Assembly: GCA_964429695.1 (NCBI GenBank)
Contig: CAYSCS010000028.1
Location: 1-23,334 of the forward strand
Length of the DNA stretch: 23,334 bases
Source of the DNA: CAYSCS01 sp964429695
GTDB taxonomy: Bacteria > Acidobacteriota > Aminicenantia > Aminicenantales > Aminicenantaceae
Direction: 5' to 3'
Made by a program: the position numbers and the translations under genes. Below, in pieces: positions 1 through 7,255 of this stretch. The notes under the pieces are model-generated. The model had not been told where the DNA came from. It ran no database searches and saw nothing but the letters and a program-made list of their open reading frames with translations. The first letter of the stretch is position 1, and every line of letters starts with the position of its first letter.

Positions 1-245
1 CTCGGCCTCCTCAGCTTTATCTCCTTCACCTCCTAAATAATCACCACCTGCTTCCCATCTTTCCCGGATAAGATTACTTTCCGACCACAGTTGCGCAAAA
101 ACTAGCTCGTAGAGCAGCGATTATACTCGGTAAGACTAACAAAGTCCTCCACAACCCGGCTCTTCTCCCTCTTAGAACCTCTCTGATAGCTCTTGGCCAG
201 CTTCTTTGCTACCACCCGTTTAACCTTCTTCTCTGACGCCAGGTG
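1..245 (-). pseudogene. Transposase/integrase N-terminal remnant
   Basis: Reading the minus strand from about 245 towards 1 gives a recognisable but broken protein: a basic stretch (EKKVKRVVAKKLAKSYQRG), then SKREKSRVVEDFVSLTEYNR, an LRN segment and a KDGKQVVII segment. The order of a basic helix, a 'KxEKSRIxxxFVxLTGYNR'-like helix and then LRN resembles the N-terminal region of integrase-core (rve/DDE) transposases. Two in-frame TAG stops interrupt it, one just before FLRN and one after VVII, and a TAG also lies upstream near 258-260. It runs off the left edge, so only the first 75 or so codons are visible. It is probably a dead insertion-sequence gene. The exact IS family cannot be told from this fragment. 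Confidence 0.5.
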
Positions 246-342
246 CTTTCCTCCTCGCTAGAATCAGCCTGATATTTAAGGGCTTCACTACCCAGAAGGC
301 AATACAATTTCCTCAAGATTTTAAGTGAGGAAATTCGCCCCT

Positions 343-372
343 TTGCCCGTTGCCCCTCTCAACTGCTATAAT
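343..372 (+). promoter_or_regulatory. Putative sigma-70 promoter of the radical SAM gene
   Basis: A perfect TATAAT at 367-372 is preceded, with an 18-base spacer, by TTGCCC at 343-348. The -10 box ends only 8 bases before the ATG at 381, so the predicted transcription start falls at or within a base or two of the start codon. The mRNA would then have almost no leader. Confidence 0.45.
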
Positions 373-380
373 TTCAAGGG

Positions 381-1328
381 ATGAAAGATAAAAATTTCGA
401 ACCTGTTTATATTAAGACATACAAAGAAGGATTATTATCCCAAAAAATTGAAACGGCATTTCGCATATTGGAAAATTGCACTTTGTGCCCTAGAGATTGT
501 AGGGTCAATAGACTAAAAAGCGAGAAAGGATATTGTAATGGGGGATATCTTCCCCAAGTATCTTCTTACTCCCCGCACTTCGGTGAGGAAAGTCCTCTGG
601 TGGGGAGAGGAGGCTCGGGGACCATCTTCTTCACCCACTGTAACCTTGGCTGCATTTTCTGCCAGAACTATTCAATCAGCCATCTGGGAGAGGGAGAAGA
701 GGTTTCACCTGCTGCATTGAGCCGGATGATGATAGAGCTCCAGAGAATAGGATGTCATAACATAAATCTTGTCACCCCCTCTCACTTTGTTCCTCAAATT
801 TTAGAAGCTCTTCTCCCAGCTATAGAAATGGGACTCTCTGTTCCCCTCGTCTATAACAGCGGTGGATATGATTCTCTAAAAACATTAAGACTCTTGGATG
901 GGGTGATTGACATATATATGCCTGATTTTAAATTCAGCAGCGGAGAAGTTGCGAAAAAATATTCCAATGCACCTGATTATCCTGAAATCGCAAAGTTAGC
1001 CCTGAAAGAAATGCATCGTCAGGTGGGAGACCTCATCCTCGATGATGAGGGAATAGCCCTTAGAGGCCTCCTCTTAAGACATCTTGTCCTTCCTGAAGGC
1101 CTGGCAGGAACAGCAGAGGTGATGAAGTTCGTTGCCAACGAAATTTCCCGGAATACCTATGTCAACATCATGGATCAATATTACCCTTGCGGCAAAATTC
1201 CCTCTGACTCTCCCCTTAAGAGAAGAATCACCCAGAAAGAATATGATGAGGCAATTCTAATGGCTATAAAGGCAGGGATTACTCGTTTCGACAAGAGACG
1301 CAGGTTCCGACTTATCTGGGAATTTTAA
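381..1328 (+). CDS. Radical SAM protein, PflX/COG1313 type
   Basis: This 315-residue protein resembles the PflX-like branch of radical SAM enzymes, related to pyruvate-formate-lyase activases. The [4Fe-4S] cluster motif is CNLGCIFC at residues 87-94 (Cys87, Cys91, Cys94), followed by QNY as usual in this family. An N-terminal cysteine set (Cys33, Cys36, Cys40, Cys52) precedes it, also typical of COG1313 proteins. Further landmarks are NLVTPSHF, YNSGGYDS, DIYMPDFKF and, near the end, MDQYYPCGKI. The family is expected to cleave S-adenosylmethionine reductively to generate a radical, but the physiological target is unknown. Length matches the family (about 300-330). No glycyl-radical enzyme lies nearby, so the context does not reveal the substrate. 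The ATG at 381 has only a weak CAAGGG directly before it, with a TATAAT very close upstream. The gene is convergent with the hypothetical gene at 1400. Confidence 0.85.
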   Translation: MKDKNFEPVYIKTYKEGLLSQKIETAFRILENCTLCPRDCRVNRLKSEKGYCNGGYLPQVSSYSPHFGEESPLVGRGGSGTIFFTHCNLGCIFCQNYSISHLGEGEEVSPAALSRMMIELQRIGCHNINLVTPSHFVPQILEALLPAIEMGLSVPLVYNSGGYDSLKTLRLLDGVIDIYMPDFKFSSGEVAKKYSNAPDYPEIAKLALKEMHRQVGDLILDDEGIALRGLLLRHLVLPEGLAGTAEVMKFVANEISRNTYVNIMDQYYPCGKIPSDSPLKRRITQKEYDEAILMAIKAGITRFDKRRRFRLIWEF

Positions 1329-1399
1329 CTTTGAATTTAAGGGGAAACTCCGTTTTAAACATTAGATCGGGGGAGGTATATGCAGAGAAGATAATTAAG

Positions 1400-1864
1400 C
1401 TAATCAAGTTTAGTGAAAAATTTAAAATTAATATCTCTGTATTTCTCGATGAAATCGTTGATGATGTCTTCTTTTGAGAGCTTTAAAATCTCTGATGGTC
1501 TCAGGTTCTCCATGAAAGGTATTTCGCTCTCTTCAAAAGCATCTCCTTTTTTCTTCCTTGCTCTTAACCTCAACCTTAATCTTAATTCAAGTGAATTTTG
1601 GGGAAGAATAAGGATATAACGAAATTTAGCCTTTCTAGAGTGAGGGAAACTCATCTCAAACTCAATTTCTTTCTCTCTTGACTTACGAAGTCTTGACCTT
1701 ATTCCGTAGTGCTTAAGTTCTTCAGCCAGAGTTTCAAATGCAGGTTCAGCTATAAACTCACAAAATTGTTCAAAATCCCTTACGGTCTCCTCCTTTGAAT
1801 TCTCTATTATTCTCAGGTCTTCGAAGACGCTCGCAAGTCTTTCTTTCCAATCTCTATTCCCCAT
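1400..1864 (-). CDS. Hypothetical protein, 154 residues
   Basis: Not recognised. The protein is small, highly charged and without a signal peptide or membrane segment, so probably cytoplasmic. The N-terminal third looks alpha-helical and acidic (WKERLASVFEDLRIIENSKEETV). The middle carries a striking alternating Leu/Arg strand (LELRLRLRLRARKKK, about residues 91-105), which would form an amphipathic beta strand with one strongly basic face. The C-terminal part is helical again (PSEILKLSKEDIINDFIEKYRDI). The ATG is preceded by AGAGG at about 7 bases, a reasonable ribosome binding site. It lies downstream of the GT9 gene on the same strand but 243 bases away, so it may be transcribed separately. 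The clean reading frame and ribosome site support a real gene; no function can be given. Confidence 0.6.
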   Translation of the reverse strand: MGNRDWKERLASVFEDLRIIENSKEETVRDFEQFCEFIAEPAFETLAEELKHYGIRSRLRKSREKEIEFEMSFPHSRKAKFRYILILPQNSLELRLRLRLRARKKKGDAFEESEIPFMENLRPSEILKLSKEDIINDFIEKYRDINFKFFTKLD

Positions 1865-2107
1865 TTCTCGCCTCTTGGATGATTAAGTAATTTATCTTAT
1901 CACAATTCTTGAAGAGAAAGAAATAAAAACACTTCCTTTGAAAGAAGCCGAAGAGTGAGGCTTAATCTTTCGCTTTTTCCTCAAGTCAATCTTCAGGCTT
2001 GAGCAGAGAGAAATGAGTCTCTTTCGATTCCCCAAAATTCATCTCTCTTTTTTCTTGAGGAGAAGGCAACTTTGAATCTAGGCTTTGGAGACGATGTCTC
2101 AGATGAA

Positions 2108-3082
2108 TTATTGGTGCCCAGAGAAAGAAGAAAAGCCCTTCTTCAAATAAAGTTCTATAACTTCAATAACCGTTTGCGGGCTTATCTCTTCCAATCTCTT
2201 AGCGCTCAATATTGCGGTTAACCCATAGGGTCTCCAAACATCCACAAATCCTTCAAGGAAGAGGGCGATTACTTTTGTGCCGCACGCTGCTGCAAGGTGA
2301 GTAATTCCTGAATCATTACCGAGATATATGTCTGAAGCAGAGAGCAACCCGGCAAGTTTCAGAAGGGGCGGGTTTTTAAGCCAGACCCAGCCCTGGGGCA
2401 ACTTGGAATTTCTTAATCTCTCCTCCATCCTCTCTTCAGCATATCCTGTTACCAAAGCACCTTTAAATCCACGGGAACTGAGATAATCGATCACAAAAAG
2501 GAAATGACTCAATGGCCAGCATTTCCTTTTGCTCCCACTCCCAGGATGAACTACACCCAACCCTTTTGAAGAAGAGGAGGCATAACCTTCTAAGAGGCGA
2601 AGGCCCTCCTCCTTTTGCCCTGAATTTAAAGGAAGGAAAAGGCATTCTTCAAAGCAAAGAGTGCTTTCTGGGACAAGGGATCTTTTTGTTTCCTGAAAAA
2701 AATACCGGCTCATCTCCATTTTAAGACCTGGATCGAAGATAAAAAAATTGGACCTCCCTCCCCTCTTGGGAAAAACTCCTTCCAGAGTCTTCAGGGTTGA
2801 TGAGCTTTGGAACCAGCCTAAGATTAGATGAAACTCTTCATTAATCCTTGAAATTTTTTGTTCTTCGGCCTCGTTACCCGAAATGAAGTTAATTATTTCC
2901 CTGTCTTCAAAAGAGAGGATAGAATTAACAATACCTGTCTCCTTCAATATTTCTCCATACTCTTTGCGACAGACAAGAGTAAATGAACAGGAAGCGAATT
3001 CCCTCCTCAACAATAAGATTGAAGGCAAGGTAACCAGCAAATCACCCAGCCCGCCAAGACGGAAAAAGAGAATTTTTTTCAT
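2108..3082 (-). CDS. GT9-family glycosyltransferase (LPS heptosyltransferase-like)
   Basis: This looks like an ADP-heptose:LPS heptosyltransferase-type enzyme of glycosyltransferase family 9, which transfers a sugar onto the lipopolysaccharide core on the cytoplasmic face of the inner membrane. Visible family marks are the N-terminal KILFFRLGGLGDLLVTLPSI (family pattern 'RxxxxGDxxxxxP'), the mid-protein VVHPGSGSKRKCWPLSHF, and the donor-binding YLGNDSGITHLAAACGTKVIALF near the C-terminus. Length from the chosen start is 324 residues, normal for GT9. The frame can be extended to a TTG at 3097, but the ATG at 3082 is preferred because GAGG lies 9 bases before it. The gene starts 43 bases after the flavodiiron gene ends on the same strand, so the two are probably co-transcribed. 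The exact acceptor and donor sugars cannot be told. Confidence 0.85.
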   Translation of the reverse strand: MKKILFFRLGGLGDLLVTLPSILLLRREFASCSFTLVCRKEYGEILKETGIVNSILSFEDREIINFISGNEAEEQKISRINEEFHLILGWFQSSSTLKTLEGVFPKRGGRSNFFIFDPGLKMEMSRYFFQETKRSLVPESTLCFEECLFLPLNSGQKEEGLRLLEGYASSSSKGLGVVHPGSGSKRKCWPLSHFLFVIDYLSSRGFKGALVTGYAEERMEERLRNSKLPQGWVWLKNPPLLKLAGLLSASDIYLGNDSGITHLAAACGTKVIALFLEGFVDVWRPYGLTAILSAKRLEEISPQTVIEVIELYLKKGFSSFSGHQ

Positions 3083-3125
3083 CCTTAATGACCTCAACCC
3101 GTGGGAAGAAGTGCCAGAAAAATTT

Positions 3126-4322
3126 TTATGCTTTTATTAGGCGAGCAAACCTTACTCCCAATTCTTCCGCCTCCCTGAGGTCATCAGAGGAAGGGGCACC
3201 CTGAACTTCTAGCACCTCTCTGAGCTCCCAGTTTAAAGGCTCAATTATTTCCCGCACTCCCTTTAAAGCACCCCCGCTCCAGCCGAAACTCCCGAAGAAA
3301 GCTGCTTTCTTATTCTTGATGTTTTTGCGGGTAGCCATTCTCAATACTTCTGCGACGGGAGGAAAGAGGGAGACCTCGTAGGTCGGAGCTCCAATCATCA
3401 CCCCTTTTTTCATCCAAAGAGAAGGCAGAATATGGCTTACATGAACTCGTGAGGCATCAAAGATTTCCACAGGAACATCTTCTTTAGCTATTCCTCTTGC
3501 CACAGCATTCATCATGAGCTCTGTGTTTCCATACATCGTCCCATAGATGAGAGTTATTCCAGGTTCCGTCTCTCCTGAGGCACACTCAGCCCATTTATGG
3601 TAAAGACTGAGAATTTTACTAACTTCCTTACGCCAGATTAAACCATGAGAAGGGGCAATGATGTTTACCTCTATTCCCGACAATTTTTCAATTGCCTTTA
3701 GGACTCTCGTGCTGTAATTTGCCACGATGTTCACGTAGTAGCGAAGAGCCTCTTTTTGATAAAAATCAAGGTCCCTACACCAATCGTCAAAGATGGCTCC
3801 ATGAATGGCCCCAAAGCCTCCAAAAGCATCACAGGAAAAAAGGACTCGAGAGGAAGTTTCATAGGACATAATCGTTTCCGGCCAGTGAAGGAAAGGAGTT
3901 GAAAAAAACTTCAGACTTTTCTCTCCCAGAGAAAGCAAATCGCCCTCGTTAACGACTCTAATATTTTCCTTAAGCCCAAAGAAAGAATGGAGCATTTCTT
4001 TTGCCTTTGCCGAACAAAGGATGGTTACTTCAGGGGAAATTTTTCTCAACATCCTTAAAAATCCTGAATGATCGGGCTCCATGTGGTTGATGACCACATA
4101 ATCAAGAGAGGAAAGATCCAATAATCCCTCCAGCTGCGTCAGGTACTCATCTACCTTGGTTGTCTTTACCAGGTCTATAAGCGCTTTTTTCTCATCGATT
4201 ATCAGATATGAATTGTAAGAAACCCCTGCTTCTGAAATTGGCCATAATCCCTCAAAGAGGTCTGTGGTTCTGTCGTTTACTCCCACCCAATAAATATCCT
4301 TCACTATCTCGATTGCGGACAT
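3126..4322 (-). CDS. fprA: Flavodiiron protein (FprA-type A flavoprotein)
   Basis: This is a two-domain flavodiiron protein of 398 residues. Residues 1 to about 245 form a metallo-beta-lactamase-like diiron domain with ligands H80-x-E82-x-D84-H85 (in NHMEPDHSG), H146 (in FLHWPET), D165 (in SCDAFGGFG) and H226 (in APSHGLIW); the complete ligand set is present. Residues from about 250 form a flavodoxin domain (ITLIYGTMYGNTE, phosphate loop for FMN). No rubredoxin or flavin-reductase domain is fused, so it needs an external electron donor. Proteins of this family reduce O2 to water and/or NO to N2O in the cytoplasm and protect anaerobes. The start has an excellent ribosome site, AGGAGG about 7 bases upstream. 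It is divergent from the symporter operon at 4493 and followed by the GT9 gene. O2 versus NO preference cannot be read from sequence alone. Confidence 0.93.
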   Translation of the reverse strand: MSAIEIVKDIYWVGVNDRTTDLFEGLWPISEAGVSYNSYLIIDEKKALIDLVKTTKVDEYLTQLEGLLDLSSLDYVVINHMEPDHSGFLRMLRKISPEVTILCSAKAKEMLHSFFGLKENIRVVNEGDLLSLGEKSLKFFSTPFLHWPETIMSYETSSRVLFSCDAFGGFGAIHGAIFDDWCRDLDFYQKEALRYYVNIVANYSTRVLKAIEKLSGIEVNIIAPSHGLIWRKEVSKILSLYHKWAECASGETEPGITLIYGTMYGNTELMMNAVARGIAKEDVPVEIFDASRVHVSHILPSLWMKKGVMIGAPTYEVSLFPPVAEVLRMATRKNIKNKKAAFFGSFGWSGGALKGVREIIEPLNWELREVLEVQGAPSSDDLREAEELGVRFARLIKA

Positions 4323-4492
4323 GTTATCCCTCCTCTAGTCTTAGAGAATGAAATTCTATTTTAGCCCTTGAAAACAAAAGGTTCAATTTTTTCTTCACAT
4401 TTTTTTTTGAATTTTTGAAAGAGGAAAAGACTTTTTCTTTTACATTCACCAGCGTTTATGGTAATAAATATGAAAATTAAATGGAGAAAATA

Positions 4493-5863
4493 ATGGAGGG
4501 GCAGGAGTCGCTTAGAAAAAGAGGAAGCTGGGGGTCAAAAATAGCTTTCATCTATGCCGCCTCTGGCTCTGCAATCGGACTCGGAAGCATCTGGAGATTC
4601 CCCCTCAATGTCGGCTTAAACGGGGGGGCTATTTTTGTTTTTGCCTACATTCTGGCTGTTGTGTTAATTGGATTTACAGTTATGCTTGCTGAATTTTCTC
4701 TAGGCCGTCACACGGCAAAAAACCCTGTTGGTGCATACGGTACCATCAAGCCTCATTCTCCATGGAAAATTGCAGGCTACTTGGGAGTCTTAGGTTGTAG
4801 CTGTATTCTTTCCTATTACGGGGTTGTAGCGGGTTGGGCATTTGGATATTTTTATAAGACCATAGGGGGAGTTTTCCGGGGGGAGATTACATGGCAACTC
4901 TCAGATGAAATCTTTAAAAATTATGCCTCAAGCTCAGCAGAGGTAATTTTCTGTCTTTTTATAATCATAGGCTTGACGACATACATCATTTCTCAGGGTG
5001 TAAAATCCGGCATCGAAAAATGGTCAAAAATTCTGATGCCTCTTCTTTTTGGTCTAATCATAGTCCTCGCTCTAAGGGCAATAACTCTTCATGGAGCGGG
5101 AACAGGCCTTTCTTTCTATCTAAAACCCGACTTCTCAAAGCTCAACATGAAGGTTCTCTTCTTTGCCCTAGGACAGGCATTCTTTTCTTTAAGCATAGGC
5201 GTAGGGACTATGATCACCTATTCAAGTTATCTTTCAAAAAAAGATAACCTTGTCTCTTCTGCAGGATGGGTATGTTTTTCGACGACAATTGTGGCTTTAC
5301 TTACAGGAATCATCATCTTCCCCACACTTTTTGCTACCCCTGGCATCACCCCCGCCAAATTCCATGTAAGCACGGGTTTGATGTTTCAAGTCTTTCCCAT
5401 CATCATCTCCAAAATTCCCGGTGGATATATTTTTGGTATCCTCTTTTTTTTCCTCATCCTCGTGGCAGCCTTAACCTCAACCATTTCCATGCTTGAAGTA
5501 CCCGTGGCCTATTTTGTGGATGAAAAAAAATGGGGAAGAAGAAAGGCATCTATTCTGGTGGGGCTCTTCTGTTTTGTTCTCGGAATTCCTTCTGCCCTTT
5601 CTCAGGGAGGGATGAACTTGTTCACTCACTGGCAATTCATGCGCTGGATGGACCTTGTTTTCGGAAACATAGTCCTTGCACTCGGTGCTCTGTTTATAAG
5701 TGTGTTTCTTGCCTATTCGTGGGGAATAGAAAATGCCCTTAAAGAAATTTCTTTCGGAAACCCGAAGTTCAGGTTAAAAACTATCTGGGCATTCAACATC
5801 AAGTTCCTGGCTCCTATCTGCATCATAATCCTTCTCATCTTTATTCGCCGTCTTACAGGGTAA
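4493..5863 (+). CDS. NSS-family sodium-dependent amino-acid symporter (copy 1)
   Basis: This is a neurotransmitter:sodium symporter family (LeuT-fold) inner-membrane protein of about 456 residues, with the roughly 11 hydrophobic segments usual for bacterial members. The TM1 signature is ASGSAIGLGSIWRFPL at residues 23-38; TM6-region GQAFFSLSIGVGTMITYSSY and TM8 VAALTSTISMLE are also clear. TM8 keeps the Ala...Thr-Ser pattern that forms the Na2 site in LeuT. By eye alignment, the LeuT Na1 ligand Asn27 is Ser32 here. The frame also has an ATG at 4481, but 4493 is chosen because GGAG lies 6 bases before it while 4481 has no ribosome site. It heads a four-gene operon; copy 2 follows after 16 bases. 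The substrate is likely an amino acid, but which one is not visible. Confidence 0.92.
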   Translation: MEGQESLRKRGSWGSKIAFIYAASGSAIGLGSIWRFPLNVGLNGGAIFVFAYILAVVLIGFTVMLAEFSLGRHTAKNPVGAYGTIKPHSPWKIAGYLGVLGCSCILSYYGVVAGWAFGYFYKTIGGVFRGEITWQLSDEIFKNYASSSAEVIFCLFIIIGLTTYIISQGVKSGIEKWSKILMPLLFGLIIVLALRAITLHGAGTGLSFYLKPDFSKLNMKVLFFALGQAFFSLSIGVGTMITYSSYLSKKDNLVSSAGWVCFSTTIVALLTGIIIFPTLFATPGITPAKFHVSTGLMFQVFPIIISKIPGGYIFGILFFFLILVAALTSTISMLEVPVAYFVDEKKWGRRKASILVGLFCFVLGIPSALSQGGMNLFTHWQFMRWMDLVFGNIVLALGALFISVFLAYSWGIENALKEISFGNPKFRLKTIWAFNIKFLAPICIIILLIFIRRLTG

Positions 5864-5879
5864 AAGATGGAGAAAAAAA

Positions 5880-7247
5880 ATGGAAAAAGAGGAATTCGGT
5901 AAAAGAGGAAGCTGGGGGTCGAAAGTTGCCTTTGTCTTTGCCGCCTCCGGCTCAGCAATAGGCTTGGGAAGTATGTGGCGCTTCCCCCTCATGGTCGGAA
6001 GAAACGGAGGTGCAATCTTCGTTTTTGCTTATATTCTATCTGTATTTTTCATAGGATTCACGATAATGCTGGCTGAACTTTCCCTCGGCCGGCATACTCA
6101 AAGAAATCCGGTGGGTGTTTTTGAACAAATCAAACCTCGCTCGTCCTGGAAATTGGTAGGCTACATAGCCATCATAACCTGCATCTGCATTTTATCTTAT
6201 TATGCGGTCGTGGCTGGGTGGGCCTTTGGTTACCTCTATAAAATCCTGACTGGAACATTCAAAGGAGAAGTAAACTGGAATTTATCAGAGAAAATCTTCA
6301 TCGATTTTGCAGCCAATCCCCTGGAAGTCTCTCTCTGCCTCCTCGTGATCATGGCACTCACGACTCTTATAATCTCAAGAGGGGTAAAGGGTGGGATTGA
6401 AAAATGGTCTAAAATCCTGATGCCCATGCTATTTTTTCTTATCATCCTCCTTGCCCTAAGGGCCATGACCCTTGGGGGAGCGGGAACAGGACTCTCATTT
6501 TACCTCAAACCAGATTTATCAAAGCTAAACTGGAATGTTTTTTTCTTCAGCATCGGACAGGCCTTCTACTCACTCAGCCTAGGTATGGGAATAATGCTCA
6601 CCTACGGAAGTTACATCACCAAACGAGAAAACCTTGTCTCATCAGCAGGGTGGGTCTGCTTCTCCACCACGCTTGTGGCACTTCTTACAGGAATCATCAT
6701 CTTCCCTACCCTTTTTGCCACTCCCGGTTTAAGTCCGAAAGAATTTGAACCAAGCACAGGCCTTATGTTTCAGGTCTTTCCGATTGTCATTTCCAAGATA
6801 CCGGGTGGTTTTCTTTTTGGTGCCCTCTTCTTCTTTCTTCTTCTTGTGGCTGCTCTTACTTCTACCATCTCCCTTCTCGAAGTTCCTGTAGCCTATCTCA
6901 TCGATGAAAAAAACTGGCCAAGAAAGAGAGCTTCTCTCACTGTCGGATTCCTAACTTTTCTCCTTGCCTTTCCTTCTGCTCTTTCTAATGGAGCATTCAA
7001 GTCACTCACCCAATGGAATTTCATGAGCAAGATGGACCTCTGGTTCGGGAACATAATCTTAGCTTTCGGCGGACTGTGCATCTGCATCTTCTTGGTTTAT
7101 TCATGGGGGGTGAAGAAGGCTCTTGAAGAAATCTCTCATGGGGCTTCACGTTTCAAGCTAAGACCTATTTGGGTATTTAACATAAAGTTTCTGGCACCTC
7201 TTGCCATCATCGTCATCCTCATCTTCATCCGAAAAATAACTGGATAG
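5880..7247 (+). CDS. NSS-family sodium-dependent amino-acid symporter (copy 2)
   Basis: A 455-residue paralogue of the preceding gene, similar over its whole length: both start with KRGSWGSK, share ASGSAIGLGS-[IM]-WRFPL, LSSAGWVCFSTT-like and LLTGIIIFPTLFATPG segments, and end in FNIKFLAP. This is a tandem duplication that has since diverged at many positions. The same Asn27-to-Ser change relative to LeuT is present in TM1, and the TM6 residue matching LeuT Thr254 is Ser (FYSLSLG). GGAG lies 8 bases before the ATG. The gap to copy 1 is 16 bases and to the AGCS gene 8 bases, so the genes are almost certainly one transcript. Differences in TM1 and TM6 flanks (for example LNVGLNGG versus LMVGRNGG) suggest the two copies may prefer different amino acids. 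Confidence 0.92.
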   Translation: MEKEEFGKRGSWGSKVAFVFAASGSAIGLGSMWRFPLMVGRNGGAIFVFAYILSVFFIGFTIMLAELSLGRHTQRNPVGVFEQIKPRSSWKLVGYIAIITCICILSYYAVVAGWAFGYLYKILTGTFKGEVNWNLSEKIFIDFAANPLEVSLCLLVIMALTTLIISRGVKGGIEKWSKILMPMLFFLIILLALRAMTLGGAGTGLSFYLKPDLSKLNWNVFFFSIGQAFYSLSLGMGIMLTYGSYITKRENLVSSAGWVCFSTTLVALLTGIIIFPTLFATPGLSPKEFEPSTGLMFQVFPIVISKIPGGFLFGALFFFLLLVAALTSTISLLEVPVAYLIDEKNWPRKRASLTVGFLTFLLAFPSALSNGAFKSLTQWNFMSKMDLWFGNIILAFGGLCICIFLVYSWGVKKALEEISHGASRFKLRPIWVFNIKFLAPLAIIVILIFIRKITG

Positions 7248-7255
7248 AGGAAACA

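Noticed and set aside
1980..2003. Hairpin CTCAAG/CTTGAG between the GT9 and hypothetical genes
   Set aside because: Only a 6-bp stem with a 12-base loop and no T-run in the direction of transcription; not convincing as a terminator.
2087..2099. Small palindrome GAGAC-GAT-GTCTC just after the GT9 stop
   Set aside because: 5-bp stem and no following T-run on the minus strand; likely chance.
4323..4480. Possible riboswitch or attenuator ahead of the symporter operon
   Set aside because: The divergent region is only about 160-170 bases, AT-rich, and shows no paired structure or known riboswitch core such as a glycine aptamer. A TTTACA/TAATAA promoter pair could be drawn but matches poorly.
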